Part shown: positions 23,386 to 33,085 of the stretch, one piece after another | Position numbering within the stretch: position 1 is the first letter of the stretch | How the letters are laid out: the number at the start of each line of letters is the position of its first letter | Origin: Diphasiastrum complanatum | Taxonomy: Eukaryota > Streptophyta > Lycopodiopsida > Lycopodiales > Lycopodiaceae | Direction: 5' to 3' | Length of the DNA stretch: 64,000 bases | NCBI GenBank assembly: GCA_029204225.1 | Contig: CM055102.1 | Coordinates: 34,836,585-34,900,584, forward strand | Notes under the pieces: generated by a model | Database searches by the model: none | The model's input: only the letters and a program-made list of their open reading frames with translations | What the model was told of the DNA's origin: nothing | Program-made: the position numbers and the translations under genes

Positions 23386-24110
23386 AGTATAAATTCGAAG
23401 CCTTCAAATGCTTCAAGAGATTCAAGGCCATGGCTAAAACCCAAACATCTAGAAAGGTGAAGGCACTCTGAAGTGATGGTGGTGGTGAATACATCTCGAA
23501 TAAGATGTCCGACTATCTAGCCAAATATGACATTCGAAGACAATTTGCAACTTCCTATTCACCTCAGCAGAACGAAATTGCAGAAAGAAAGAATCGAACG
23601 CTACTCGATTCAGCCAAATCTATGCTAGATCAATCCAATTTACCTTCAAAGATCTAGGCAAAAGTCACTGCCATAGCCTGTTATCTATAGAACAAATCCA
23701 ATACAAAAGCAGTCAATAACAAAACTCCTTATCGAGTATGGCATGGACACAAATCTAGTGTCAGCCATCTAAAAATCTTTGGTTGTATATGCTTTGTTCA
23801 TGTTCCTAAGAAGCTTCGAAAGAAATTGGACCAAAGGTCAAATAAATGCATTTTCATTGGCTATCCTGTTGAACATAAAGCTTATAAAGTTTATGATCCA
23901 CCCATTAATGTAGCATTTGTTTTCAGGGATGTAATCTTCAAGGAGGATGCATTCTATGACTTTAAACAACCATCGACAAATGATGTTGTGTCCTTTCATC
24001 CTATCTTACACAACATTGAATCTTCCACTCATGATGTTCTACAACCTGCAGCCGAAGTTACAGAAATCGAACAGCCAACAACGCTTGTCGAAAGACCAAA
24101 ATAAAGCTAG
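23386..24110 (+). pseudogene. Copia B integrase
   Basis: Integrase with the first catalytic region lost. The second Asp lies in a decayed SDGGGEYI segment at about 23472 and the Glu in an ERKNRTLLDS segment at about 23587, followed by MLDQSNLP and PYRVWHGHK-like motifs. The C-terminal part 23826-24104 is open (KCIFIGYPVEHKAYKVYD, VFRDVIFKED). Frame breaks at about 23471 and 23655 among others. Confidence 0.8.
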
Positions 24111-24166
24111 CTCAAGCAGGTCTAGAGAAATTCAAGAAGAGACACCATCCGAATCTGGTCAACCAA

Positions 24167-25054
24167 TTGTTCAAAGATCTTCAAGAACTCGAACAATACC
24201 AGAGAGGTATATACCTCAATCTTTCTGGAGATCTAAAAACCCTAACCAAAGCAATTAGCTCTAAGGATGCTGTGAAGTGGCATGAAGCAATGGAGAGTGA
24301 TTACCACTCACTTTTGTCGAACCAGACCTGGACCTTGGTCGACTTTCTCACTCACAAGAGAGTTATCGACAACAAGTGGACCTTCGAGAAGAAGATCAAC
24401 TCTGATGGTTCGACTTCCCCACTCACAAGATTTATCGACAACAAGTGGATCTTCAAGAAGAAGATCAACTCCGATGGTTCCATTGCAAAATGGAAAGCTA
24501 GGCTGGTGGCCAAAGGATTCACTCAAATCCAAGGAGTGGATTACCAAGAAATATTTAGTCCTGTTGTCAAAATGCAGTCAATCAATACCCTCATTGCACT
24601 AGCAGCTGCCGAAGACCTCGAAATGCATCTAATGGATGTCAAAACAACCTTTCTCAATGGCTATGTCGAAGAGGAGCTATACACCTTCCAACCTCAAGGT
24701 TTTGAAGTCAAAGGCCAAGAGCATAAAGTGTGCAAGCTGCACAAAGCAATCTATGGTCTGAAACAAGTTCCAAGGGATTGGTTTGAACAAATTAATGTTT
24801 ATTTTATTCAATTAGGCTTTGCGAAAAATTTAGCTGACTGTAATGTTTATTCCAAACACGTAGGTGTCAATTCAATTTATATAGCTGTATACATAGATGA
24901 TGCACCAATCCTGTCTAACGACACATTCTTGCTGCACAATACTAAGAGTGATCTGTCGAAGGAATTTGACATGACTGACTTACGCACTGTTCATTCACTG
25001 TTAGGAATTCACATTACTAGAGATAGATCACAAAAGAAGATCTATCTTAGCTAG
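24167..25054 (+). pseudogene. Copia B reverse transcriptase with internal duplication
   Basis: An open frame of 295 codons covering most of the RVT_2 domain: the EAMESDYHSLLSNQTWTLVD entry motif, KWKARLVAKGFTQ, LMDVKTTFLNGYVEE, CKLHKAIYGLKQVPRDWF and the catalytic box YIDDA (about 24890), where plant copia usually has YVDD. A 69-71 bp direct duplication (24341-24411 and 24412-24480) repeats the IDNKW(T/I)F(E/K)KKINSDGS segment. The frame ends at 25054 just before the connection to RNase H. Confidence 0.85.
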
Positions 25055-25540
25055 CAGAAATATCTAGAAAATGTTTTAGAAAAGTTTCACATGTTTGATT
25101 GATACACCAATGGATCCAGGTATGACATTGACCGAAAGTGAGATACTCGACTTATCGAAGTATCCTTATCACTCACTAGTAGTATCTTTGATGTATGCCA
25201 TGTTGTGCACCACACCAGATCTTGCATACACTATCAGCAAATTAAGTCAATTCATGTCTAATCCCAAGATCTTACATTGAAAAACATTAAAGAGAGTGAT
25301 GAAATATATACAAGGCAGTATAGATCATATATTGTGCTATGATGGAAATGCTATTGACCCAATGGTTCTTTGAGACTACTCTGACTCAGATGGGGGAGGA
25401 AATGTCTCTACCAGAAAATCCTCCTCCGAGTTTTGTTTCTTTCTGGTAGGAGGACCAAACTTGTGGAATTCGAGAAAGCAAAAATCGGTGGCGCTATCTT
25501 TGACCGAGGCAGAGTATAGCACATCATGTCAAGCTTAACA
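25055..25540 (+). pseudogene. Copia B RNase H fragment
   Basis: PYHSLVVSLMYAML and TPDLAYTISKLSQFMSNP (25095-25280) are the usual connection, then SDGGGNVSTRKSSS and FGGPNLWNSRKQKSVALS-type segments with stops up to about 25535 (TEAEYSTS). The sequence breaks off before the C-terminal motif. Confidence 0.8.
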
Positions 25541-25589
25541 CAAAACTGGTTTTTGGATTATATTACTAGTTCACAATTTATATCACACT

Positions 25590-26170
25590 CAATTCAACCT
25601 CATCCAAGTACTTCGACGATCGAGTCATCTGACTACGTCGACGATTGACTCGTTCGACTACTTCGACTCCATCGAGTCATCTGTCTCGTTTGACTGATAC
25701 ACACATTGTACAAATGTCATTGTACATCAAATATCTGTAAAGTTCATTCACGACCAATATCTGGTTAGACTAAATTAATGTTGTAATTACAGATTAGTTA
25801 AGCAATTTTTGTAATCACACGGATGTTGTGTATATATACATCTAGCTCGCATAAACTAGGTAGGTGCAATAGAGCAGAAGATTGAACATCGGAAGTTACG
25901 CCACATTTAGGCTGTAACCACTTCATGCTCCATATTGAGCAAATGCTCGCATGTTAAGCATTCAGTGTATAATATCAACAACACCTAGTGTCAATGTCTA
26001 ATCCCGATATGTGTGTGTTGTTGATTACTCTATCTCAATTGCTTTTCTTAGCTCATTCGCTCAGTCTAATTGAATCACGGACGTCTTCGACTCCTTAGAA
26101 TTCAATTAGACGACGGTTGTCTCTGACGTTGAGGAACGAACGCTATCTTTCTGCACTACCACATTGAATT
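25590..26170 (+). repeat. Possible LTR-like region with TCGA-rich short repeats
   Basis: Three related units of about 25 bp (TACTTCGACGATCGAGTCAT and variants) lie at about 25610-25690, followed by a TATA-like TATATATA at about 25830 and CT-rich sequence. This resembles an LTR promoter, but no second copy, primer site or polypurine tract links it to element B. From 26170 to 27080 no gene is seen. Confidence 0.3.
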
Positions 26171-27086
26171 CTGAATTGGACTTCACTTTCAAACTGATCA
26201 ACAGTAATTCCACATACTATTTATCCTCTTCGGTGAACTGCTCAAATCAGGAAATTCGTTTGAGTATGAAATTATTTCAGCAGTCCGTAACGCATGAGCT
26301 GTGATCTTATTCGACATTTTCTATCTCTTCCTCCTCGTCGAGATCGTTCTTGCTGATAACAACCCACATCGGGGGAGTCGTTCCCTCTTCCTCCTCCAAC
26401 AATACATTGGTTACAACTACTTTTTGAACATGGATTTCATTCAAGAATGAATGTTTCAATTTGATTGGAGCAACTACAACTGCATACTATTTGAATCTAT
26501 AATGATAGATTCAAGCATGACAAATATATGGGATTAAATCGACTATTGATACTTTCCAATTTTGGTCAAAGTCTTTGTTGTGCATGATCAACATCATAGA
26601 TTTTATTTCATGAAGGATTTTACCCTTAGAAACTTTCTAGAACAATTCGATGGCCTTGATGATTTGCAAAGGACAATTAGATTTGGATGCAAACTCTAAT
26701 GGCTAAGCAACATTCAAATATACAGTATGGAACAATGCATGAAGTAGTATCACAAGATACAATGGAACAAAGAGATTTATTGGACATTGGATAAACTATA
26801 AAAGCAAGAGATACGTTGAGGGAGTAGATAAAGCAGGATATTGTTGTGTAAGCATTTGTCAACCCTTGTGGAATTGGATGCTTATCAAGACAATATTGTG
26901 CATCACCAACTTCTCAAGATCGCAAGGAAAATGACTCGTATATTGAAGTTCTTCACATAAAGTTACAACTTTGTTCTACAAGATTGGATATCTCATGCAT
27001 ACCTACTTAACATTACCAGTTTCGCAATAGATGAATTTCAACAAAGTATTTTATCTCGAGCACAAAAATGTTTAAGTAGGGGGGAG

Positions 27087-27466
27087 TGTCACACGAACTA
27101 GAGTTAACATTAATTCGCTAAGGTTGTGTAAAGCTTGTTAGAGTCCAAAAGGTTTCCTTATCTTAATAATGAAGACGAACCTCTCTTTAGGCCTTTATAA
27201 GCTAATAAATGACAAGTTATTAGTTAGTGACATTTACAAGATTGTTAAGTGATATACTTGAGAATATACTTGTAATTTGACATTGTGAAATAGTAAGGAA
27301 AACAATCAATTAATGTCTAGATCATTACATAATAATCAGATTATCAATTTGCACTAGGATTTTATTTGTTGAACTAGACGGACATTGAATTGTTGTCTTC
27401 AATCGATGTCATAGATGTGTAACAATCAATTGATTATTTGCTAAAGTTACCTATTGGTACCAACAA
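27087..27466 (+). repeat. Probable 3' LTR remnant (unassigned copia-type)
   Basis: A purine run AGTAGGGGGGAG ends at 27086 and is followed by TGTCACACGAAC. A TATA-like TTTATAAG lies near 27193, and a possible end, GGTACCAACA, near 27465. There is no second copy to confirm. Confidence 0.4.
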
Positions 27467-27651
27467 CATTGAATAGATTTATCAATTTAGTTCATGAGCA
27501 TACATTGACAACCTTGTCCTTTTCATGTTTTTATATTCCTAGTTTGTACCCATCTCAATTTGAGTCAAAGTTCAAATTGTGGAGAATGAAAATGAAGATG
27601 CATTGCTAGATAAGGTTAGGCTAAATAACCTATTATTTGCTTTTGATCCAA

Positions 27652-27851
27652 CCAACTTACTGAAATAAACATACAAGCACTGTGGCAAAGGCCTTGTGAC
27701 ACACGACAATTTTCCTGTTTTATGAAACTCAATTGCACTAGCATCATAATTACCAACTTACTGAAATAATCATACAAGCATTGTGGCAAAGGCCTTGTGA
27801 CATACGACAATTTTCCTGTTTTATGAAACTCAATTGCACTAGCATCATAAT
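27652..27851 (+). repeat. 101-bp tandem duplication
   Basis: Two copies beginning CCAACTTACTGAAATAA at 27652 and 27753, sharing GGCAAAGGCCTTGTGACA and ATTTTCCTGTTTTATGAAAC, with few differences. A recent local duplication in non-coding DNA. From 27852 to 28600 I see no gene. Confidence 0.9.
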
Positions 27852-28599
27852 TTGCAAAATTTGTCGTTCACATCAAGTTACAACCACAGTATGAAGCACA
27901 TAGCTCCCAAGTTTTGAACCTCGTGGGTCCCTTGAGTGTAGACCAAGGTTAGAGATCGGGTCTCCATTGCCACGCAAACGATCTCCTCAAACTTAATTAC
28001 AACGGGGACAACAATTTGCAAGTTATCGAAAAGTGTGGTGGAAAAACTTGTTCGTGAGTTGCTAGAAAAGCTTTTCTAGACTTATGATGTGGGCCCATAT
28101 TCGATGGGAGTAGACGTTGGAGTGTAGTTTGAAATGTTAAGGAATTTTTTTTAGCGTGACTGAGGGCTCCACTACAGAGGATAAGCTCGTCCACCCTCAT
28201 CAAACAAAGGAGAAGCTAGTGTGCAATATCTATCAGGTGGAGAGACGATGATCTGATCTGAAAAGCATACTGCATTGTTGGATGAGGATGAAGGAATGGG
28301 GCCTGCTTGCACCCTCGATTCTATATGCTTCGAATGCAAATTTTATTCCGAGGCGAGGCGAGGGGAGTAGAGAGGAGAGGATGCCCATTGAGAAAGGGAA
28401 TGATAATTTTGGTAGGGGAAAAAGGGGCAAGTGGTGGCGTGGAGCATATTGTGAGAGAGCACGTCATTGTAAAAAGTGGATCCACATAAGTCAGCGTCTA
28501 CGAAACATATCGGATAACCACAAATAAATGTGTAAATATATAATGGAGATTTTAGAATAAAATACTTCATTTTAAATTGGCCACAAAGGACATTTGTCG

Positions 28600-29297
28600 A
28601 CCCGGCAAATACAGCAGGCACGTGGCCAAACGCCTTTTTGTGAATTTCCACGCAACTTGTCTCTTTACCCCCGCCCCCCCTTGTGGCGGTCACCCACCCT
28701 TTACAGGGCATTCTCTGGCGCGGTCCAGAGGGCGCCGGAAAGGTCGGTTCTAGTGTGGTTGGTCGTCGCAAAAGGCAAACGTGCTCGTCCCCTAGGCGCC
28801 CCGGGGGTTGGTGTGATCGACCACGTGGCCACTGCCTATTGGTCGCTGGTAGCTGGGACAAATGGCGTGCTCGAGCCGCCGCGGCTCGCTCTCTCTCCAA
28901 CTTGTAAACACACGCGGCCGTTCCCGCACCTGGTTCCGCCCTAGTTGGACACGTGCCGCGCCCTTCAGATTCGACCCCTCTCACCGGGATGCCCTCCACG
29001 TGTCCCGATCGACATTCTCTGAGACGTGTTAAGTATCCAACGGTGTCGACCTAAAGTGTACTTGTGCCAGGAAGACCCATCTCTCTCTGGGCTCTTCTGT
29101 GGGGCTTCGTGGCACCATACATATCACTCCTCATCGATCGATTTACTGCCACGTGTTGATAGGCCACTTGGAGGTCTTTGAGTGGTGTAACGTGGCCGAA
29201 TCTGAATGGTTAGCATAGAATCAACGGTGGCGAAGTGAAATCATGAGACCCATCTTTCTTTCTCTCTTTCTTTCTTCTCTGAGACTTGCTCTTGCTC

Positions 29298-29300
<3 letters not shown>
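28600..29300 (+). promoter_or_regulatory. GC-rich promoter region of LBD gene with G-box cluster
   Basis: An island of high GC content in an AT-rich window. It carries five perfect CACGTG palindromes at 28619-28624, 28822-28827, 28950-28955, 28997-29002 and 29150-29155. CACGTG is the plant G-box, bound by bZIP and bHLH factors (HY5, PIF, ABF families) in light, stress and hormone responses. It ends in the CT-rich leader upstream of the LBD start codon. The transcription start was not mapped. Confidence 0.6.

Positions 29301-29302
<2 letters not shown>

Positions 29303-29340
<38 letters not shown>
29303..29340 (+). repeat. (TC)n tract in LBD 5' leader
   Basis: A 38-bp TC run, common in plant 5' UTRs. 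With further TTTCTCTC upstream it makes the leader strongly CT-rich. Confidence 0.9.
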
Positions 29341-29343
<3 letters not shown>

Positions 29344-29420
29344 CGCGATGGCGATGGATTTCTGAGAGGAGCTTTGTTTTTCTTTCGGGGATTGATGAGA
29401 TAGATCGCCTTGCTCGCCTG

Positions 29421-29463
29421 CATCTGCATCTCCATCTCCATCTCCATCTCCATCTCCATCTCC
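29421..29463 (+). repeat. CCATCT hexanucleotide repeat in LBD 5' leader
   Basis: About six tandem CATCTC units. Located in the leader between the CT tract and the start codon. Confidence 0.9.
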
Positions 29464-29615
29464 GCCTGCCTTGCCATCTCCATCGCCATCGCCTCTGCCA
29501 CGGATCGCTTGATCTTCGCCACTTTTCCCTGTGGCCTCTTTTTATCTGTAGATCCGCCTCTTATCCCTTCAATCCCACCTGCATCAATACTTGGGTTTGC
29601 ACTCTGACTCATTCC

Positions 29616-29639
29616 ATGGAGTCGTTGATGCCACTTTAG
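29616..29639 (+). other. Upstream ORF of 7 codons
   Basis: ATG GAG TCG TTG ATG CCA CTT TAG, 234 bp before the LBD start. If the mRNA includes this leader it could reduce translation. Other short upstream ATGs exist (for example near 29348). Confidence 0.35.
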
Positions 29640-29872
29640 TGGCTACCCATCATCCAGCTCGGCTTTGCTCCTGCAGGGTGAGGTCAGGAGCGGTGGGAAG
29701 CCTTTTTCTGGCCATAGATACAGTATACTGCCGCATCCGGGAATGTTTGTGAGCTATTCTGTGACGTGGGTGGAAGGATTTCTCTGGGGAATCCCTGAAT
29801 TTGCCTCTCATTAGCCTCGCATCTGGGTTGGCTTTCAAACGAGAAAAGGTGGTGCGTGTTTTGGGGTGGGGA

Positions 29873-30997
29873 ATGAGCTGCAATGGTTGCCGAGTGCTGC
29901 GCAAGGGGTGCAGCGATAGCTGCATCCTGCGCCAGTGTCTAAAACCCATTGAGGGGGGCGATGCGCAGGGCTACGCCACAGCCTTTGTGGCCAAATTCTT
30001 TGGACGCGCAGCGATGATGGGCTTCATCAATGCTGTGCCTGAGAATCAAAGAGCTGGTAATATCATATCTAATACGATCTTTGATGCTATGATCTCATTG
30101 TTAATGCAGGATTATGCTACTATCTTTCAGTATATGATTTGGAAAACTAAACCTTGGTTTTTTGCAGAGCTCTTTCAATCGCTGCTGTATGAGGCGTGTG
30201 GAAGGACTGTAAATCCTGTGCATGGATCGTTGGGACTACTATGCTCAGACAACTGGCATGCATGTCAGGCAGCAGTACAGACTGTGTTGAGCGGGGGTTG
30301 TCTCTGCCCTCCCTCCGCAGAAGCCATAGCCCAGGCGGCTACTAATTCGTCCTTATCCTTCCCACCCATGCCGTCTCTATGGCCTCCACATTCAACAGAT
30401 GGTTTCAGTAATGACTTGTATGGATCGTCGTCATGGCAGACCCATGCCAAGGCTCGTGGGCTAGGTGGTGGCTTCCATGGGCAGCAAGGAGCAGCAAAAG
30501 CAACGGCATCACAATCCCCAAGCGATAGCATATTTCATCCATTGCCACTGAAACGAAAACGCCATTGGGATCTGCAATCTAACCTGAACGAGAAGCTGCT
30601 GGATTGCCAGAGCTTATCTGCAGGTAGCACTGATCAGCAAGAAAAAAAAATCAAAGAAGGTTCTGATGTTATGAGAAGTCATAAGCAGCAGCAGCAGCAG
30701 CAGTTAATGGATCCTCTGAAAAACTCAAAAAATTTTGTCTGTAAGCAAGAACAGGAAATCAAGCAGCAGCAATTTTCTGAGGAGGATGTTAATAATCGGT
30801 GCTTGGAACTTACCCTCAGCACAACTCCATGTTTTTCGTTACATCCAGCCAAATTTGCTTCCGCTGCAAGACGACCTTCAAATCCATCTTGCATTTCTCT
30901 GGAATCTGAGGGCTCAGTAACCAGTTTGGATTCAACGCAACTCTCAAAAACAAGGCGTATAGATCCCAATAAGAAAATCCTTGATCTTCTCCACTAG
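29873..30997 (+). CDS. LBD: LOB domain protein, class II (LBD37-42 type), two exons
   Basis: Plant-specific transcription factor. Exons 29873-30056 and 30168-30997 (337 residues) are joined by a 111-bp GT-AG intron at the position usual for the family (between the PENQR and LFQSLL segments). The start MSCNGC is chosen from the family; an in-frame upstream ATG at 29801 would add 24 residues. The N-terminal LOB domain (about residues 1-100) has the CX2CX6CX3C zinc-binding block, the FVAKFFGRAAMMGFI segment with GAS-block character and SLLYEACGRTVNP. The class I leucine zipper is absent, so this is class II, the clade of Arabidopsis LBD37/38/39, known repressors of nitrogen and anthocyanin genes. 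The C-terminus has a Gln run, CAG-coded, and LELTL, an LxLxL repression motif. Ends LDLLH. Confidence 0.92.
   Translation: MSCNGCRVLRKGCSDSCILRQCLKPIEGGDAQGYATAFVAKFFGRAAMMGFINAVPENQRAGNIISNTIFDAMISLLMQDYATIFQYMIWKTKPWFFAELFQSLLYEACGRTVNPVHGSLGLLCSDNWHACQAAVQTVLSGGCLCPPSAEAIAQAATNSSLSFPPMPSLWPPHSTDGFSNDLYGSSSWQTHAKARGLGGGFHGQQGAAKATASQSPSDSIFHPLPLKRKRHWDLQSNLNEKLLDCQSLSAGSTDQQEKKIKEGSDVMRSHKQQQQQQLMDPLKNSKNFVCKQEQEIKQQQFSEEDVNNRCLELTLSTTPCFSLHPAKFASAARRPSNPSCISLESEGSVTSLDSTQLSKTRRIDPNKKILDLLH
30057..30167 (+). other. LBD: LBD intron, 111 bp
   Basis: Donor GTAATA, acceptor TTTTTTGCAG. The length is a multiple of three and the intron has no in-frame stop, so retention would insert 37 residues without breaking the frame. 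Confidence 0.85.
30685..30703 (+). repeat. CAG trinucleotide run encoding poly-Gln
   Basis: Six CAG codons (GCAGCAGCAGCAGCAGCAG) in the variable C-terminal half of the LBD protein; short Gln runs are common in plant transcription factors. Confidence 0.9.
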
Positions 30998-32749
30998 CTC
31001 AACTGGAATTCTCCATGCAGCTCTACCAGACTGAGATCTCCATTGGAATAGCAGCAAGCAAGCCCATGTATTAGGGGGTTGATGGAAGGATCTCCATGGA
31101 CTAGCTGCAATCAAGCATATTCTGAAAGGGGTGGATGTTTCTTTCTATCCCTTCACCTACATCAAATCCTTAAGCTTCTCACGATGTGATTTTTTACTAC
31201 AATTTTGTGAGTTTGTGTTTTTTATTTCCAGTGGCAAGTAAAAGTCTTGACCTCTGCCATAGAGCCTATGTTTTCATGGTGCTTAAGCAAAGCACCATCA
31301 AATTTTCTTCATCAATTAGGTCCCTACTTAATATGTAACGATCCTAGTAGTTGATATCCTGAGTGCTCACTTGTGAGCAGCCTAGCAAGCCATTTGTGGG
31401 GTTTAGCACAACGAATTTTGACTCTGAACTTACGAGGAGAAAGCTTGACATGTTTTGGAATAATAGCTGCTTGCACCTCAACTGGAGATCATGAAGGATT
31501 ACTTTGCTTTTGATGATGATCAACTCGTTCAGCAAATTAGCCTTTTGATCTTGTGTGCAAATTGGGTTTAGTTTTTCACAACTCGAGCCCATTTCCTATG
31601 ACCCACATCACAATTCAGAAAGTACTTCGTGTTGCTCATTACTAATCTTGGGAGTGCTATTTGCAAGTTTGAAAGGCACCCTAAATTTGAGTAGATCCTT
31701 GGAAAATTTTAAAGAATCAGTAAACTTAGATTCTACAAAGAGAGGAAGCGTGGATTTGTTGGATGTTTACTTATTTTTCTCATCCTCGTCTTTTAAGTGT
31801 ATCCCCCTTTTAGAGTAATCCTTTTTTTTGGTTTAACCTAGTATCTTTTTTCATTTCAATGCAAAACGTTTGAATAGAGAGACCTTATATATTTCATTAA
31901 GGATTACATATTTTAGTGTTGGAAATCCACACTAGGCTTTAAGAGAAGAATAGAAATTTACATGTGATGATGAAGTATAAGATTAGTGTATGGCAATGGT
32001 TCTTACTAGCTTAGGCCTGCTATTGAGTCTTTAATTTTGTGACTTGAGTATGTGAACTAATATTTCTTATTGGATGATAACCACACACATAGACCAAAGG
32101 AGGTTAGATTGTTTGGCTAGCAATGGAATAGCCTTGGGCTGAGAGTCTTAGATGCATGAAATGTTCGAGACACTTGGAAGTTGGTAGTATGAGAGTCCTT
32201 AAGAATTGGACTGCTACTTGAATACAAGGGAAAAAGATCAAGTGATTCTACCAATAAGAGATTGCTATCAATAGGTAGTCGGTGTAGTTGCATATATTCC
32301 TTAACCAAGCACTTGCTAGAAGTTTATCTCGCATATAAATTGATACTTGTTAACAAATGTAAACTACATTTGATCTTAATAAGCAATTTGCTAAAAGTAC
32401 ATAATCCTTATAAATAGTACCCAACATCTAATAGTAGATAGAAGTGTAGTACTTAGATCCATGCATGTGTTATATAAGCAATATCACAAAGTATTGAACA
32501 ATATTGATCAATAGGACATGGAAAGCCAAACTAGGAAAAGCTTATGGGTCAAGATTGAGAATTGCTTCATGTTGGGTTTTAATAGTGCTCATAATCCAAC
32601 ATGGTTGACTTCTACAAACATTTTGTTCGAGCAACATGACAAAATTAGGATTTGATTGCTCAATTTAGACAAGCATAAGCGATCATCAACATGTCATCTT
32701 AGCAACATTGTTTAAAGTACACCTACCAACCCATCCGTCAGTCTTTCTA

Positions 32750-32870
32750 ATTATTTGAGCTCATAAAATAAATTCCACCGGACTCCACAAAGATTATTTG
32801 AGCTCATAAAATAAATTCCACTAACTCCAAATTATTTGAGCTCATAAAATAAATTCCACTAGATCCACAA
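32750..32870 (+). repeat. Three tandem copies of an about 38-44 bp unit
   Basis: ATTATTTGAGCTCATAAAAT followed by AAATTCCACT recurs three times with slightly different spacers. Confidence 0.85.
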
Positions 32871-32900
32871 AGGATCTTCGAAAAATGCCAACTAAGAGAG

Positions 32901-32982
32901 AACCTAGAGAAAAAGAAAAGTGCCAACTTCTAGATTTTTCTAACCTAGAGAAAAAGAAAAGTGCCAACTTCTAGATTTTTCT
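32901..32982 (+). repeat. 41-bp tandem duplication
   Basis: AACCTAGAGAAAAAGAAAAG plus GTGCCAACTTCTAGATTTTT occurs at 32901 and again at 32942, almost identical. Confidence 0.9.
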
Positions 32983-33041
32983 TTGTCGTCGCTCACCATC
33001 TAACCATGGTTAATTGTTTTATTATTTGCTTTATACCCACA

Positions 33042-33046
33042 ATATA

Positions 33047-33083
<37 letters not shown>
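33042..33083 (+). repeat. (TA)n microsatellite
   Basis: About 42 bp of TA dinucleotides with one CTA interruption near its start. Confidence 0.95.

Positions 33084-33085
<2 letters not shown>

Larger units (their letters stand above)
30998..33041 (+). other. LBD 3' flank and non-coding DNA
   Basis: The LBD 3' UTR probably lies in the first few hundred bases; no single polyadenylation signal is clear. Beyond about 31300 I see no gene. Two short tandem arrays occur, listed separately (32750-32870 and 32901-32982). Confidence 0.4.

Noticed and set aside
28343-28999. 218-codon minus-strand frame across the GC-rich LBD promoter
   Set aside because: GC-rich DNA has few stops; no recognisable motif, and the G-box cluster and downstream gene explain the region.
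29241-29612. Minus-strand frame with Met/Glu repeats opposite the LBD leader
   Set aside because: Arises from the hexanucleotide and TC repeats of the leader; the gene is on the plus strand.
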